A DNA stretch of 64,000 nt from Asparagus officinalis. Taxonomy: Eukaryota; Streptophyta; Magnoliopsida; Asparagales; Asparagaceae. A program made the translations under genes and the position numbers. The number at the start of each line of letters is the position of its first letter. Position 1 is the first letter of the stretch. A model generated the notes under the pieces. It made no database searches, was not told the origin of the DNA, and saw nothing but the letters and a program-made list of their open reading frames with translations. The stretch spans positions 54,750,068 to 54,814,067 of the forward strand of contig NC_033803.1 in NCBI RefSeq assembly GCF_001876935.1. Direction: 5' to 3'. Below are positions 9,069-20,379 of the stretch, in pieces.

Positions 9069-9577
9069 TATGAACTTTGTTTACACTGTAGAAAAAGTCA
9101 TTGTCCAGCAAGTCTCCAGCAGTTTCGCCCACTTAGATTCAAGATATTTCTATTCCAAAGTTACCCCTAGGAGTTTAATCGAAATTCAGATTTAAGCTTT
9201 TGACAAAGATGATCAGTTCAACGTCAACTCAATTACGTGAGCTAACTTAAACATTAGAACACTAACTTTAGTTCTAGATTTCGACGATGGTCAACGACGT
9301 CACAATACCGAAAGAATTTCAGACTACCTGATAAAATACCGTAGAAGCTAAAAACTATAGGCAACTTCATGATATCAAAAGCATTTCAAACTACTTGATA
9401 AAATACTGAGTAAGTTGAAAACTGACGAAGTCAAGAAACTAAGGCCCCTTATACGTCCTCATACACGATCTCCTCGATAAAATACTAAAGAGATTAAAAG
9501 CAGTACCAATCTTATCCAAAGTATTTCAGACTCCTCGACAAAATACTAAGGAGGCTTAAAACTTTGGAGGGGGTATC
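9064..9577 (+). repeat. Right part of the 3' non-coding region of element E, with polypurine tract
   Basis: Continues the sequence interrupted at 1411: the joined sequence ...tacatATAAGtatgaac matches element C near 25742-25765. Steps such as 'atttcgacgatggtcaacga' and 'aaaatact.a.gag' correspond to C at 26200-26370. It ends in the polypurine tract AACTTTGGAGGGGGTATC (9560-9577). No gene. Confidence 0.75.
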
Positions 9578-9725
9578 TGTAGGCATCAAATTTTACCTAT
9601 AGGTTCCAAACATAGCTCGAGATGAAGAGAGGACAAAGAACATCATCTTCTAAGTCAAAAGAGATCATTTGAGGCAAAAAGAAGCAAAGGAATGCACAAA
9701 ATGACAAATCGACAGGACTCAAAGC

Positions 9726-9815
9726 TGTCTCACAATTGGTGAGACATCAAACACTATCTTACGGTCGAGATAGTGTAGACCGTCTCGGATTGCGAGACAG
9801 TAGAAGTTGTCCTTC
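9726..9815. promoter_or_regulatory. Inverted TGTCTC/GAGACA repeats in the U3 of element E
   Basis: TGTCTC-N9-GAGACA at 9726-9746, then ACTATCTT...GAGATAGT and CGTCTC-N7-GAGACA. They lie some 250-340 bp upstream of the TATA box at 10069. Confidence 0.6.
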
Positions 9816-10068
9816 TAATTGTAAGACATCGCGTGTTTCCTAATAGTTTTCTCGAGATTCGAGGGGTCCACGTGGCTTCATAACTATTTAGAAACATGCA
9901 TAAACATAGAGAGGCCATTACAAACTGAAAATCTACCCATAATCGCTAAAAAATCATGGCATTTAATAGAGCAGGCAATAGTTACAAAACTGTTTGGAAC
10001 AACTCTTTCATCCGAGACAGTAAATGCTGTCACGGAAATAGGAGTTGTCGATTATAGTATCCAAGGAC

Positions 10069-10076
10069 TATAAATA
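10069..10076 (+). promoter_or_regulatory. TATA box in the LTR of element E
   Basis: TATAAATA followed by ACCCCTTTGCACCCTTGTGCA, parallel to the TATA box plus CCCTAG...CTTATGCAC block in C and I. Confidence 0.6.
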
Positions 10077-10375
10077 CCCCTTTGCACCCTTGTGCATGAG
10101 GGACTGACAAAAAAAGGAGATCTGGGTGCAGAGACTTGGCATTTTTAGCGAACTTTGGAGAGAGTCTTGCATCGTTTGCAAGGAATCCGCAAAGCCTTTG
10201 GTGTTTCCTCGAGTTGAAACTTTGATTTGATCTTGGTAAGAGCATCTATCTTACTTTGTTATGATATTTACTTATGTTCTTGTTTCCAAGTTGATACAAT
10301 AACTTTAATCTTTCTTCGCGATCAACATGGATCATTGAATTGGTGGTCCATGGATCAAGGTAGCCCAAGTCTCCC

Positions 10376-11364
10376 GTGCTCTCAACACCCGGGTGGATGC
10401 CCTCTCTAAGCTAATGTCAACAATCTCAAGAAACAGCTCAGGGCCCGTTTACACCGCCCTCGAGCATCCTATTATTTCTAAGTTGTCAGAGATTTTCATG
10501 CAAGCTTAAACGCTTGTGGCGCCCTGTTGCCTAGATCTTATTATCCTTTACCTAACATAGGACACCTTGCTTAAGAATCCTGATGAAGCCAGGCATTTGT
10601 AATGGAACTCTCACCACTATCTCATGATCGATGGACAGCTCTATCGAATATCATACTTTGGCAGTGGTGTGGGACCCTATCTTTGATGCCTTCGACCATC
10701 AGTGGCCAACTATGCTCTCAGGGAAATCCATGAGTGAACGTGTGGAAACCATCCTAGGGAAATAACCCTCGTGTAGAAAGTCATCCACTAAGGGTATTAC
10801 AGGCCTACCATATTAGCTTAGTCAAGGCGACTCGTCTCTCAGTGCAAGAAGTGCCAGTTTTTTCTCATCCATCCCGTAGGAAACGACAACCAAACTAACC
10901 TCCATCCTGAGTTCCATACCTTTTGCTCAACAGGGATTGGATTTGCTGGGTCCTCTCCCCAAAGCTTTGAGACAAAGGAAGTTTCTCATTGTGGTGATCG
11001 ACTACTTCACCAAATGGATTGAAGTTGAACCCCTGACCAAAATTGGTGAAAGTAACATCATGGCTTTTGTGTGGAAGTCCATTGCCTGCTGCTTTGGTGT
11101 GCCCCTTTCCTTCTTAATTGACAATGACATTCAGTTCGATAGCGGAGTCTTCAAAAGCTTTTGCGAAGAGTACAACATTTGTCTCCAGTTCTCCTCAGTC
11201 GCGCACCTTAAATCCAATGGGCTTGCAGAGGCTACCAATAAATGCATCATCCAAGCACTTAAGAAGAAGTTGGACGCAATGGTAGGGAACTAGGTTGAAA
11301 AGCTGCTAGGTATCCTTTGGTCTTACAATACAACCCATAAGAATTCAACCGGGGAGACTCCCTT
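10376..11364 (+). pseudogene. pol: Tat-type pol fragment F: RNase H tail and integrase
   Basis: Starts in LNTRVDALSKL, the end of the archaeal-type RNase H region. An integrase zinc-binding region follows in shifting frames (about 10690-10860: HE...HPREI...CKKCQFF), then an open stretch 10937-11293 with the core motifs GLDLLGPLP, VIDYFTKWIEVEPL (first Asp), FLIDNDIQFDS (second Asp) and NGLAEATNK (Glu), so the D,D,E triad is present. After one stop it continues as YNTTHKNSTGETPF to 11364, where element D begins. It differs in sequence from the integrases of C and I, so it belongs to another Tat family. Multiple stops make it dead. Confidence 0.82.
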
Positions 11365-12422
11365 TGTCATGCCCCAGTTCAAAAACATAATAACTTAGAG
11401 TGTGACTCGGCCGGCAATGCAACCATATGGTTACATTCACGCCTTTGGATCATTCTATATAGAGATATATTGCTAATAGAACTACTACATAAAGCATGTA
11501 ATAAAGAAAATAGATAGATAAAGGAATCTCTAAAAATACAGAGTTCTCCTACAAGTCCACAACTATCCAAAGTAGGAAAGAGAAAAATACATCATAGTTT
11601 AGAGAACCACAGATGATTATAGGAAAGGTCTAAAATAAATGACTGCCTAAATAAACTAAAGCTGATAGAACAAAAGATGATCACTACCACTAGGATTGAT
11701 CCTAAAAGTACTCTCGCTCCTGTGAAAAAAGAACGGTCCCTGAGTCTAGTATGCGCAAACCCTAGGGGAGTCAAAAACTCCCAGCAAGAATGTAAGATGA
11801 GAAAATTGTGTGCGTATAAGTGAATGTGGCAGGTATAAAGAAAAGATGAAATCTAAATTAAATGTGACTAAAAAGAAGAGCTATTTGTAGATATTGTGAA
11901 TCAATCTATCACAAAGCATATAAGCACATTATTCTTATTTTACATGTTATTTGAATTAGAGGAGAATAGTATCATGTATATAAATCGGTCTTCTCGTAAC
12001 ATGTCCTGGGAACACGGCTTCAAGTCAAGTATTGGCTCTTGGCCCTTGTATATATAACTCAAGATATTAGGAATGCGCATGAGCACATTTATATACCTTT
12101 TTTATTCTCTGTCCAATTCCCCTTTATAAACCCTATATTTGCCGGTTTAGTTTAAGTGACTGTGCATAAAATATTGTACACTAACCACAAAGTTACCATA
12201 GAATGACTTTTAAAAAACTATAAAAAAATAACTGTGATACAAAACATGTCCAATCAAGATGGGTGCATCGTCTAGTCGATGCTACAATAGTAATAGCTAA
12301 GGAAAAGCCCTCATATCAGTATATCGATATCGAGGGTATAGTCTTGCTATGAAAGCATGCTTATAAATCATATTTTTTATAGGAGTCATCTTCATGCATT
12401 GTCTCTCCTATTGGATGATAAG
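11365..12422 (-). repeat. LTR of element D, first part (split by element C)
   Basis: Closely matches 29753-30800 in order and content. Read on the minus strand it ends ...GGGGCATGACA, a common Ty3 chromovirus-type LTR end. The match is interrupted at 12422 by element C and resumes at 27387. No gene inside. Confidence 0.78.
12418..12422. repeat. Target site duplication (left) of element C
   Basis: ATAAG here against ATAAC at 27382-27386. The uninterrupted D LTR at 30798-30806 has 'gatgacaactagg', which supports insertion at this point with one later mutation. Confidence 0.75.
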
Positions 12423-12646
12423 TGTAGGGGTCAAAAGTGTCTATAGGTTCCCGTATGCAGCTCGAGATGAAGCGAAGACGACAAACCCCACCATCTGAGT
12501 CAAATTAGATTATCCGATGTCATGAAGAAGCAAACGAATGCACGAAGCAAATCAGTGAAGTGTAAAAATCAACCAAACACATGAAACGACCAAACGACTA
12601 AGCAACAAAGTGTCAGAATGTCTCAAAAAAAGTGAGAGACTGCGTG

Positions 12647-12683
12647 TGTCTCGCCCATATGGGTGAGACACCATGAGTGTCTC
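12647..12683. promoter_or_regulatory. TGTCTC/GAGACA inverted repeat in the U3 of element C
   Basis: TGTCTC (12647-12652), 12 bases, GAGACA (12665-12670), then a further TGTCTC at 12678. This is about 190 bp upstream of the TATA box. The 3' LTR has two full copies. Confidence 0.6.
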
Positions 12684-12838
12684 GCCCCTTCATAACCTCC
12701 CACGATGTGTTTTTTAATAGATTTTCGGGTTTCGATTGTTTCGGAGCCTCCCTAACTACCCTAAGGATATCCTTAGACGTGGGTGAGTAGTTATTGGCTA
12801 AAGATACATTCTTATCCATGGACACGACATCTGGATGC

Positions 12839-12846
12839 CTATAAAT
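12839..12846 (+). promoter_or_regulatory. TATA box in the 5' LTR of element C
   Basis: TATAAATA, then AGCCCTAGGGCCCTTATGCAC. The same block follows the TATA boxes in the 3' LTR (26842) and in element I (39644). The transcript start is probably about 30 bases downstream (inference). Confidence 0.6.
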
Positions 12847-13355
12847 ATAGCCCTAGGGCCCTTATGCACGAGTAATTGGCAATTGAATCGGGAATTTCAA
12901 GCTTTGAGGTTAATTGCTCACCTTGTGAGAGGAGAGCTATGAATTTGACATCTGAGGGCGAGTTCTTGGTGAGTTCTTTAGCAAATGAAGAGGAGTTTGA
13001 GAGATATGCAACCCTTCAGCACCCTTTAGTAGATTCCTTCAGATCGAACTTTTTTTGATCTTGAAAAGAGTATTCATCTCGCGTCATCAAAATATTTACT
13101 TCTGTGATTATTTCTCTTACAAAGAAAAAACATCGAGCCTTCAGTCCATTCAATCCGGATTTCATTTCTTGGTGGTCTACGAAGCAACCAGCCCCTCTAC
13201 ATGCAAAGATCCCACGCAAGCAGCAATCTATAAATGATCTTGTGTGTGTTTCTAGGAGATCTCTCTTTTTGTTTTCCTTTTAATGAGAGATCTTATAAAA
13301 ATATCAACTCTTTTGAACCTATGCAAATAAACATTGTAATGGATTCAACAATGAA

Positions 13356-14560
13356 ATGATTTCCAATACAAACACGCAGGTGACCAAAGTGGGAGCCAAC
13401 GATCTTGCTGCTGAGGCCGTCGTGTTGTAACCAAGAATTAAGATCTTAATTATTACGAAGGTCGAATATGAGTTCGACTAGCAGAAGTTTAAGGAGTACA
13501 TCGAAGATTCGTTGGGCTTCAGATCTGAACACCCCGGGTGATGTCTCCCACCTAATTATGGAAATTTCCTCTCAAAACACCCTTCCGACGTCCAAGAAGC
13601 TTGATCTGTAGCCTGCAACAACTCCTTTTCAATCAAGGAGTTTTCTGCTGAAGGTGTACCAATTCTAATGAAGAGGGCTTATCAAAGGTAGCACCAACGC
13701 CTCGCTCGGCAATTCTCCAAGGCCTAGGAGTAGGTCGATGGACTCTGCTATCACACGGACCTAGATTTTAGGAGACACAAAGCAAATAAACCTTCGCCGC
13801 AATGACCAATTGTTTCCTCCTCCTAACCATCAACCAACATATGGGTCCGTGTCAAACGAACCTGTTTGACTCTCAAGGAGCACATCCAGAAGCACCGTGC
13901 ACTTCTTTTTCATGCACGAATTCTTGTGCACAAGGAACATGAATTACAAAAGGAAGAGGTAGCTAAAGAACCACCAAAATAAAAACAAATTTGGGTGTCA
14001 AAAACCAAAACAGCACCAAAAGATAGCCAAAACACCCTCCCCCTGAGCAACAAAGGGTCTTGCTAGGGTGATACACATGAGTGAGCTCCACCTACGAACA
14101 CACAAGGTGTCTCACACCTGTTTCTAGCCTCGAGGCTATTTCTCAACCCCTGTCAGCCCCGTCACCGCTCCGTCTACTTCCGTACCTCTGGTGAAGCCCT
14201 ACGATAGTGTGGATTTGTCTAAGTTCAAGATCATGATGGAAGATCACCTGGGTCCTCTACACGAAGATCGAGGCAAAACTCCAGTTGAAGAATGCTTGGG
14301 TCTGGTGGACAATTCCCAAATGACTCTTCATACTTAGGGTTATACATGTCCACCCAACAAAACAATTATTGTAACTGCGCGCTTAGGGGTACATGTGGAA
14401 GGCCAGGAGCCTGTTAAGATAACACCCGCACGAGAGTGTGGTCCCAAACATGTGATTCTTGTGAACCCAAACGTGTCTGTCAGGCAATAATGTTATAACT
14501 AGAGATGCAATTCAACAGTCGATTTGTTGCTCCGGCCACAACGCCGATGAGTTGTACTAT
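13356..14560 (+). pseudogene. Gag N-terminal extension of element C, degenerate
   Basis: An ATG at 13356 inside the LTR reads through the PBS into QVTKVGANDLAAEAVVL and hits a stop at 13428. Beyond it, in changing frames, the markers of this region recur: VEYEFD near 13465, the basic stretch near 13700, NEPV-like and LKEHIQKH near 13860-13890, and 'DHLGPLHEDRGKTPVEE' near 14240-14290. In element A the same region is one open frame. No known domain. Confidence 0.7.
13378..13396 (+). other. Primer binding site of element C
   Basis: AGGTGACCAAAGTGGGAGC, three bases after the LTR end. It is the diverged equivalent of the A (7681-7699) and I (40154-40172) sites and resembles a tRNA-Lys complement. 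Confidence 0.65.
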
Positions 14561-16560
14561 CGGTCTCGGGGTACGAACAAATCTCGAAATAGAAGTATCC
14601 TAGAGTCTGACTCTCATTATCCTTGTGAGAGGTTAATCACAGCAGTATTATCAGAGTGTAGCTGGCCCAAGACTGTTCTACGGAGGGTCTCGGTATTTAA
14701 AAGAATCTCCACTGAAGCGTCCAAATCCAAATCAAGACGTTTCCACAGGAAAAGCTCAGTCGTTCAAGGTGACGAGTTCCCAGAAGTCACCATCAACATG
14801 GTCGATAAGGGAAAGTCTCCAGGCATCCAAATCCCAATCCTTTTCTCAGGGCATCCTAGCATCTCACTTGTCTACAATCTTGGACTATCAGATTAAAACC
14901 GAATAAAGGACAATCCTTAGATGATGAAATATCAGACACTTGTTCAAGAAGCAATCATGATCACTACCGAGCAAATAGCTCAACTCCTTCAAGAAGCCTT
15001 AGCCAAATAGAAAGAAGATTTTAACATCAAAATGGAGATGGCCATGCAACGGATCAAGGATTTACATGTCCAACAACATCAAGAGTTATCAAATCAGCAC
15101 GAAGAATCCAGTCGTGGCAACACTACCAATCAGATAGATAGCGATTCAAAAGTTAAAGAGAATATCAATGTCGATACCCCTCCTGACAACGTGGATGCTA
15201 GTGGTGGTCCCACTAAAGACAAGAACGCTGGGGAGGTCCTATTATTCCTCCTCAAATTTGTCCGAAGAAGAATATATGCAAAGAGGAGAAGATGAAAGAC
15301 CTTGAGAGCAAAATCAATGCTTTGATGACCGTTCAAGAGGTAAAAAAGACCAGTATCTCATGTCCTTATCCAAGAGAGTAGGAGTCAATTTCGTATCCGG
15401 TGAAGTTCAATCTAATTAAGTTCATGTCGTTCGATGGAAGGGACTCACCACCCAACACCTAGTTTACTTGAAGTCCCATTTGTGAGTGATCTTCGGCAAC
15501 TAACCCTTGATGGTCCAGTCATTCATTGGCACCCTTCATGGTGCTTCCTTTGATTGGTATCATCATCTCAAGCATAGAAGATTCAACAACTAGGATGACA
15601 TGGAGAGCATGTTTCAAACCAATTTCTTCGATGACGACACTGAGGTGTCAAGCGGAACACTCTTCGATAAGAAGCAGAAAGACGAAGAAACGGTCGACAA
15701 CTTCATTATGCACTTTCGAAACAAGGTGATGAATTGCTAAGATCCGGTCATGGAGGAGTTCATTCTCTAAACATGTCATAACAACCTTTTTTTGGACTGC
15801 TCGAAGCCATGGGCTAGCACCATCAAAAACCTGGAAGGAGTTGAAGGTAAGCGAAGAACAAGCCAAACGCTTCCTTAAAAGGAAGAAGGCGGAGGGAGGT
15901 CAACACACGACTAGTGCTCCGAAATAGGAGTTTGTCCCACAAAATAATGGGAAAGCACTAGAAAATGAAGTGAACACGAATCAGACGTTCTAACTGCAAC
16001 CATAATAGCGACAACAATAGCAAGCGCCTCAGCAGTCGCGGTCTTAGTGGAAACAACGACCCTAAAGGGAGCAAAAGCCTTTAGAACAAAAATTCCCGAA
16101 GGTCTACTCCTTCAAGGAAGATGAGGTTCATGGCATTTTCAAGTACCTTTTGGAGAACAACAAGTTTAAGCTACCACCGATCACCAATCAGGAGGAAGCT
16201 TAAAGGACTACCGATCCAAGATACTGCGCATTCTATAGGGTGGTGCATCATCCCACCATGACGTGCTATGTCCTCAAGGAAAAGAAGGTAGGTGCAAACG
16301 TAGTGGGCATTAGCTTCAGCTCTGCCCCTTTGACGTGATTCCAACCGGAACCCGTGTTAAAAGTAGAGATGAAGACTGTCAACAACAACCCTCATGGACA
16401 ACACCAAAAAGGTATTGTGTTGCACGTGGTCCCCAACGGTAAAATTCTTTGGTTCCACCCTAATCTACTTGAAGACGAGCAGTGGACGGGATCCTCTTCT
16501 AAGAAAAAATCTAAGCCTAAGGGTAAGGAAAAATCTTGTTGTGCCACGACAGCAATGCCA
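14561..16560 (+). pseudogene. gag: Gag of element C, degenerate
   Basis: Recognisable from YPCERLITAVLSECSWPK and RVSVFKRIST (14610-14710), through a coiled coil (about 15000-15110), to the capsid domain (GTLHGASFDWYHHL, DDMESMF, NFFDDDTEVSS at 15525-15650; TCHNNL near 15770) and a knuckle DPRYCAFYRVVHHPTMTC at about 16215-16270, in which the first His has become Tyr. After the knuckle the frame goes on (VGANVVGISFSSAP, WFHPNLLEDEQW), the part that A and H lack. At least ten stops or shifts. Structural protein of the particle; inactive copy. Confidence 0.82.
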
Positions 16561-16839
16561 TAGGAAAATAATTAGCAAAACCATACCTTCTCGCTTTTCA
16601 ATGATGAGCATGAAGCTCTAACAACTAACGGAGAGCTGGCCTCTGCCACCAGAAATGGGAACGAGTATTGGTTCAACTATCCTAAGGCGGCTGAGCAGTG
16701 GGTAGTTACAATAACCCCCAAACATTCTAACAATAGCAGTCAACCACTAAACAGAAGGAGTTTGGAGCTAAGCAAAAGGAGAAGGAACCCCAGAACCAGG
16801 AGGTTTAGAACCCAATGCAGTCTCGATTCAATCGTCTGA

Positions 16840-17540
16840 TTATGAGAGATAAACCGAGAATTTTGAACAATCTATACTGCTTCGATGTTATGACCCAATT
16901 GGCTAACATCCTAGCTAGAGTAACTCTATACGAGTTATTGCGTCTATCCAAAGACACTAGGGAGGCTTTACAAGAAGCCTTGGTTGATTCTTAGGTGTTT
17001 CTCATTCAGATCAAGCCAACCCCCGAAGAGCCGGAGTCGTCAGTTCAACACTACAATCTCACGGCCAAACAATTCCCTTGCATCACTTTCACTAGATACA
17101 TCGGCCTTTGTATATCACCATATCCAAGTCGATCTGGGTTCCACTATCTACCTCATGCCACTCGGATTGATGTATAATCTTAGAATCCTAGCCAGCAAAC
17201 TAGCTTCCACAAACACTATTATCTACGTGTTTAATAATAGTGGGACTAGGCCACTAGGTAAGATCCAAGTGAAGTGCTAACTTAGAGACTTAAGGTCCGA
17301 AGTCACATGCTAGGTGATCGATGCAGAGACCTCTTATAGCTAACTATTGGGTCAACCCTTGATCCATGGTAATGTTATAGTTCCCTCTAGCCTCCACAAG
17401 TGTCTGAAATCTGTCGACACTAATAATAAGGTCAGGATGGTGGTCGCGGACAAGCAACTATTTAGGGGATTAGATAACTACTTTATAGACTCCCTTCTTT
17501 ATGATGCTAAATACGATACTAAACCGTCGGCCTAAGGTAC
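16840..17540 (+). pseudogene. pro: Aspartic protease region of element C
   Basis: Aligned with the better-preserved copies in I: YITVY / VDLGSTIYLMPLGLMYNLRI, where I has VDPGSAVSIMPLRLMYNLGI. So the active-site Asp is still there, but the neighbouring residues have drifted. Then GTRPLGKIQVKC, LRSEVTC, and LLGQPLIHGNVIVPS (in I, LLGRPWIHGNLIVPS). Stops at several points, for example after IQVKC. Retropepsins cut the polyprotein; this copy cannot. Confidence 0.75.
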
Positions 17541-18300
17541 GGATAGCGAAGAAGAAGCAGACACTGAGGCTAAGCTTGATTATAATGACATATTTGTATT
17601 AAATGACATTGTACCCTTTGTAATCAACCTTGACGATAGAGAATTGCCAGACGGTAGTTAATTAGCACCTTGCCAAGTAGAAATAAATAACGATTTAGAG
17701 TACTCACCTTGTATGGATGATGTAATGAAGGGATTATACGATGATCCCGACCTACACATGCTGCTCCGAGCATCTTACATAACAAAGAAGCAAATCCAAG
17801 ACTCATTCGGGACAACTCTTATCCTTCCCGTCAAGAAAATGGGTAAAAAGGAAATTATCTTCGGCAAAGGAGAAATGTCTCCACCATCAAATCCTTTCTC
17901 AAATGAAGATAGTGACGAGGAGAGACCCGATCCTCACTTATTCAGATATAGTCAGCAAGCGCATATCTTCATTAAGAAATGGGGATATGACTTCACACTC
18001 GAAGAAGGTGTTTGCTTTGGTCGAGGTCCACGAGTTCCACCTCTCCATGCTACAAAAGGGAATACCTGACAATTACTATAATTATAGAAGAGGTCTTTGC
18101 TATGTCTCTTCATCTGATGATGAATACTGCTAGCAAGTCATCAACCAATTAGCAAATAAGGACGGGTACTCATCCAATTCTTCAAATTAGGACTCTGAAG
18201 TCAGCCTTGGAGAGATATTCAAAGGCTTGAGGAAAACATGGCCACAGGTGATCCCGCCACAATGGAGGAAGATGATCAACTGCCAACTTCATAAGACCCA
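17541..18300 (+). pseudogene. Acidic linker between protease and RT, element C
   Basis: Contains NDDPD-like stretches, the motif DELMKGLYDDPDLH-like (here DDVMKGLYDDPDLHM) at 17715-17760, IQDSFGTTLILPVKKMGKKEI and GYDFTLEEGVCFGRGPRVP. The same motifs occur in I at 44610-44950 and 51090-51440. No catalytic motif; a linker or intermediate domain of unknown role. Confidence 0.65.
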
Positions 18301-19280
18301 TAGATCAGTCATTTGAATATTCAATATGTAGACCGGTTCGAGCAAAAAGAACCTCCCACCGAAGACAAAGTGGTCCAGGTGAATATGGGTGACGAAGCCA
18401 ATCCAAAGCCTATATTCATTAGTGATAGTGTTCAACCTAATGAGAAGGAGGAGTTGATTGACCTTATCAGGGAATACATTGATGTTTTCATGTGGAACTA
18501 CCAGGACATGCCAGGACTCAACCCAAATGTGGTGACGCACCGCCTTAACATCAAGCCGGATGCCAAACCCATCAAGCAATAGCAGAGACTGTTTTGTCCG
18601 CATATTATGGAGGCAATTGAGGCTAAAGTCAAGATGTTAATTGACTCAGGCTTCATCTGAGAACAACAACATCCCAACTGGCTAGAAAACATTATCCCAG
18701 TCCTAAAAAAGAACGGGAAAATTAGGATCTATATCGATTTTTGAGACCTAAACACTACATGGCCAAAGGACGATTTCCCTATTCTGGTCATAGACATCAT
18801 CATCGACAACACATGCATATTCAAGAGAATGTCTTTCATGGATGGATTATCGGGTTATAATCAAATTAGGATGTACACGGATGATAAAAAACATACTCCA
18901 TTCAAAATGCCCCTGGGCGTCTTTTGCTACATAGTCATTCCATTCGGTTTGAAGAATGCTGGTGCCACAAACTAACTAGTCATGTTGAAGATTTTCCAAG
19001 AGCAACTTTGGAAGACTGTTGAGTGTTATATTGATGACCGAGTCATGAAAAGCCATACCAAGGACGAGCACATTAAAGACTTGAGGATGATGTTCAATCT
19101 CATGCAGAGTCATCAATTGAAGATGAACCCTACCAAGTGTTTCCTCAGAATGTCCAGCTATAAATTCCTAAAATTTGTCGTCACCATGAAGGGTATCCAC
19201 ATTGATTCCAATAATGTAAAGGCAATATATGAATTGCAACCCCCGAGGAATCATAAAGAACTCGGAGGATTACAAGGGTG
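18301..19280 (+). pseudogene. pol: Reverse transcriptase of element C
   Basis: Motifs in order: IREYIDVFMWNYQDMPGL, EAIEAKVKMLIDSGFI, VPVLKKNGKIRIYIDF-stop-DLN, RMSFMDGLSGYNQIRM (catalytic Asp in FMDG), VIPFGLKNAGAT and VECYIDDRVMKS (19018-19053; YIDD at 19027-19038 intact). Then HQLKMNPTKCFL and KFVVTMKGIHID. Stops at three or more places, including inside DFRDLN. It is the only copy in the window that keeps both the FMDG and YIDD motifs. It would copy element RNA into DNA; dead copy. Confidence 0.85.
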
Positions 19281-19800
19281 ATTGGCTTACATTCGTCGGT
19301 TCATATCGAACCTTTCTAGAAAATGTCAACCATTCTCCAAGCTCACAAAAAAGGGTGTGTCGTTTATTTGTGAAGATGCTTGTCAGAAGGCATTCAAAGA
19401 TATCAAAGCATATTTGGTGAATCCTCCTATTCTTGTTGCACCGAAATCGGGTAATCCGTTCTTGATTTATGTCAAGGAGAAGAACCACTCATTAATTGCT
19501 TTACTTATAGAAGATGATGACAGCGGTCATGAACAGGGGGTGTACTATCTGAGCCCTACTTTGGTAGGTGCCAAATCTCGATATCCGATGATTGAGAAGG
19601 AGTGCCTCACCTTAGTGTTCATAATTCAAAAAATGCGACACTAACTGGTTGGACAGACAATCTACGTCATTTTGAACGTCAACCCAGTGTTGGTATTTAT
19701 GACGCAACCAGCCTCCATGAACTGGCGGTTAGCAAAATGGGCCCTACTCTTGTCGTAATACAACCTGCACTTCAAATAGCAGAAGTCGGTCAAAGGTCAA
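19281..19800 (+). pseudogene. pol: First (Ty3-type) RNase H region of element C
   Basis: Open from 19282 to about 19644: YIRRFISNLSRKCQPFSKLT, GVSFICEDACQKAFKDIKAYL, PFLIYVKEKNHSLIALLIEDD, GVYYLSPTL, SRYPMIEKECLTLVF. At the place of the catalytic Asp (usual Ty3 pattern YxDAS) it has KEKNHS. The copies in I have MVMNHS, so the site was probably already lost before these copies formed. Confidence 0.75.
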
Positions 19801-19904
19801 ACAATTTGTGATCTTCTGGCAGTTAACCCTACAAAAGACACATCCGAATAATATAAAGATCTACCAGATGAAACCCATGCAGTCAACACTATCTCGCATC
19901 AGCA

Positions 19905-20340
19905 GATGTGATAATTGTACTTCGATGGTGCTTCCCGAGCAACCAATGTGGCAAGTGCTCCTGGATGTTCTAAGATATCCTTCGGAGTTAGAGTTGTCCT
20001 AGTTTCCTTGGGAAAACATGTGATGCCTCGAGCCTATTCATTGACCAAGTCGTATTCTAATTACGTGGCCGAATACAATGCGCTGCTCATTGGACTCAAT
20101 TTCACCAAAGAGGTAGGGGTCGAGTATCTTGAAGCTTTTGGTACTTCTTAACTGATAATCAATAAAATTCGTGGAGAATACAAAGTCAGAAACTAAGATC
20201 TAATCCTGTACCACCAGGCGGCCATCGAGATGGTGGATTCGTTCGAAGAATTCTTCATCAAGTACATCCCGTATCTCTAGAATGCATATGTAGATGCACT
20301 AGCGGCATTGGTAGCGTCTCGGGCACAACCTCCCTTGATA
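19905..20340 (+). pseudogene. pol: Second, archaeal-type RNase H (aRH) of element C
   Basis: LYFDGASRAT (first Asp), VVLVSLGKHVMPRAYSLTKSYSNYVAEYNALLIGL (Glu), then AFGTS, where I has FGDS, so the third acidic residue is lost, and NAYVDALAALVAS (last Asp). A second RNase H between the first RNase H and integrase is the mark of the Tat lineage. Stops at about 20150, 20195 and 20278. Confidence 0.82.
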
Positions 20341-20379
20341 AAACAATTGGTCACAATGAGGACTCACTAACTGTTTATA

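Larger units (their letters stand above)
9578..10375 (+). repeat. 3' LTR of element E, truncated at its 3' end
   Basis: Begins TGTAGGCATCAAATTTTACC, the same start as the other Tat LTRs here, followed by 'tataggttcc' and 'agctcgagatgaag' as in C. TATA box at 10069-10076. It can be followed against the LTR of I to about 10375 ('ggtggtccatggatcaa...'), where it changes without an LTR end into pol sequence. The boundary is approximate. Confidence 0.75.
12423..13374 (+). repeat. 5' LTR of element C
   Basis: Begins TGTAGGGGTC..., ends ...AATACAAACA. Aligns with 26380-27381 over its length with many substitutions, which implies an old insertion. TATAAATA at about 12839-12846 is followed by CCCTAGGGCCCTTATGCAC. 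Confidence 0.88.

Noticed and set aside
9100..9600. Search for tRNA genes near the PBS and LTR regions
   Set aside because: No cloverleaf or A/B box pair was recognised anywhere; the tRNA-like stretches are only the primer binding sites.
11365..12422. Reading the D LTR as a plus-strand LTR starting TGTCATGCCCC
   Set aside because: The PBS-like sequence next to the partner LTR (29731-29744) and the GGGGCATGACA end fit the minus orientation.
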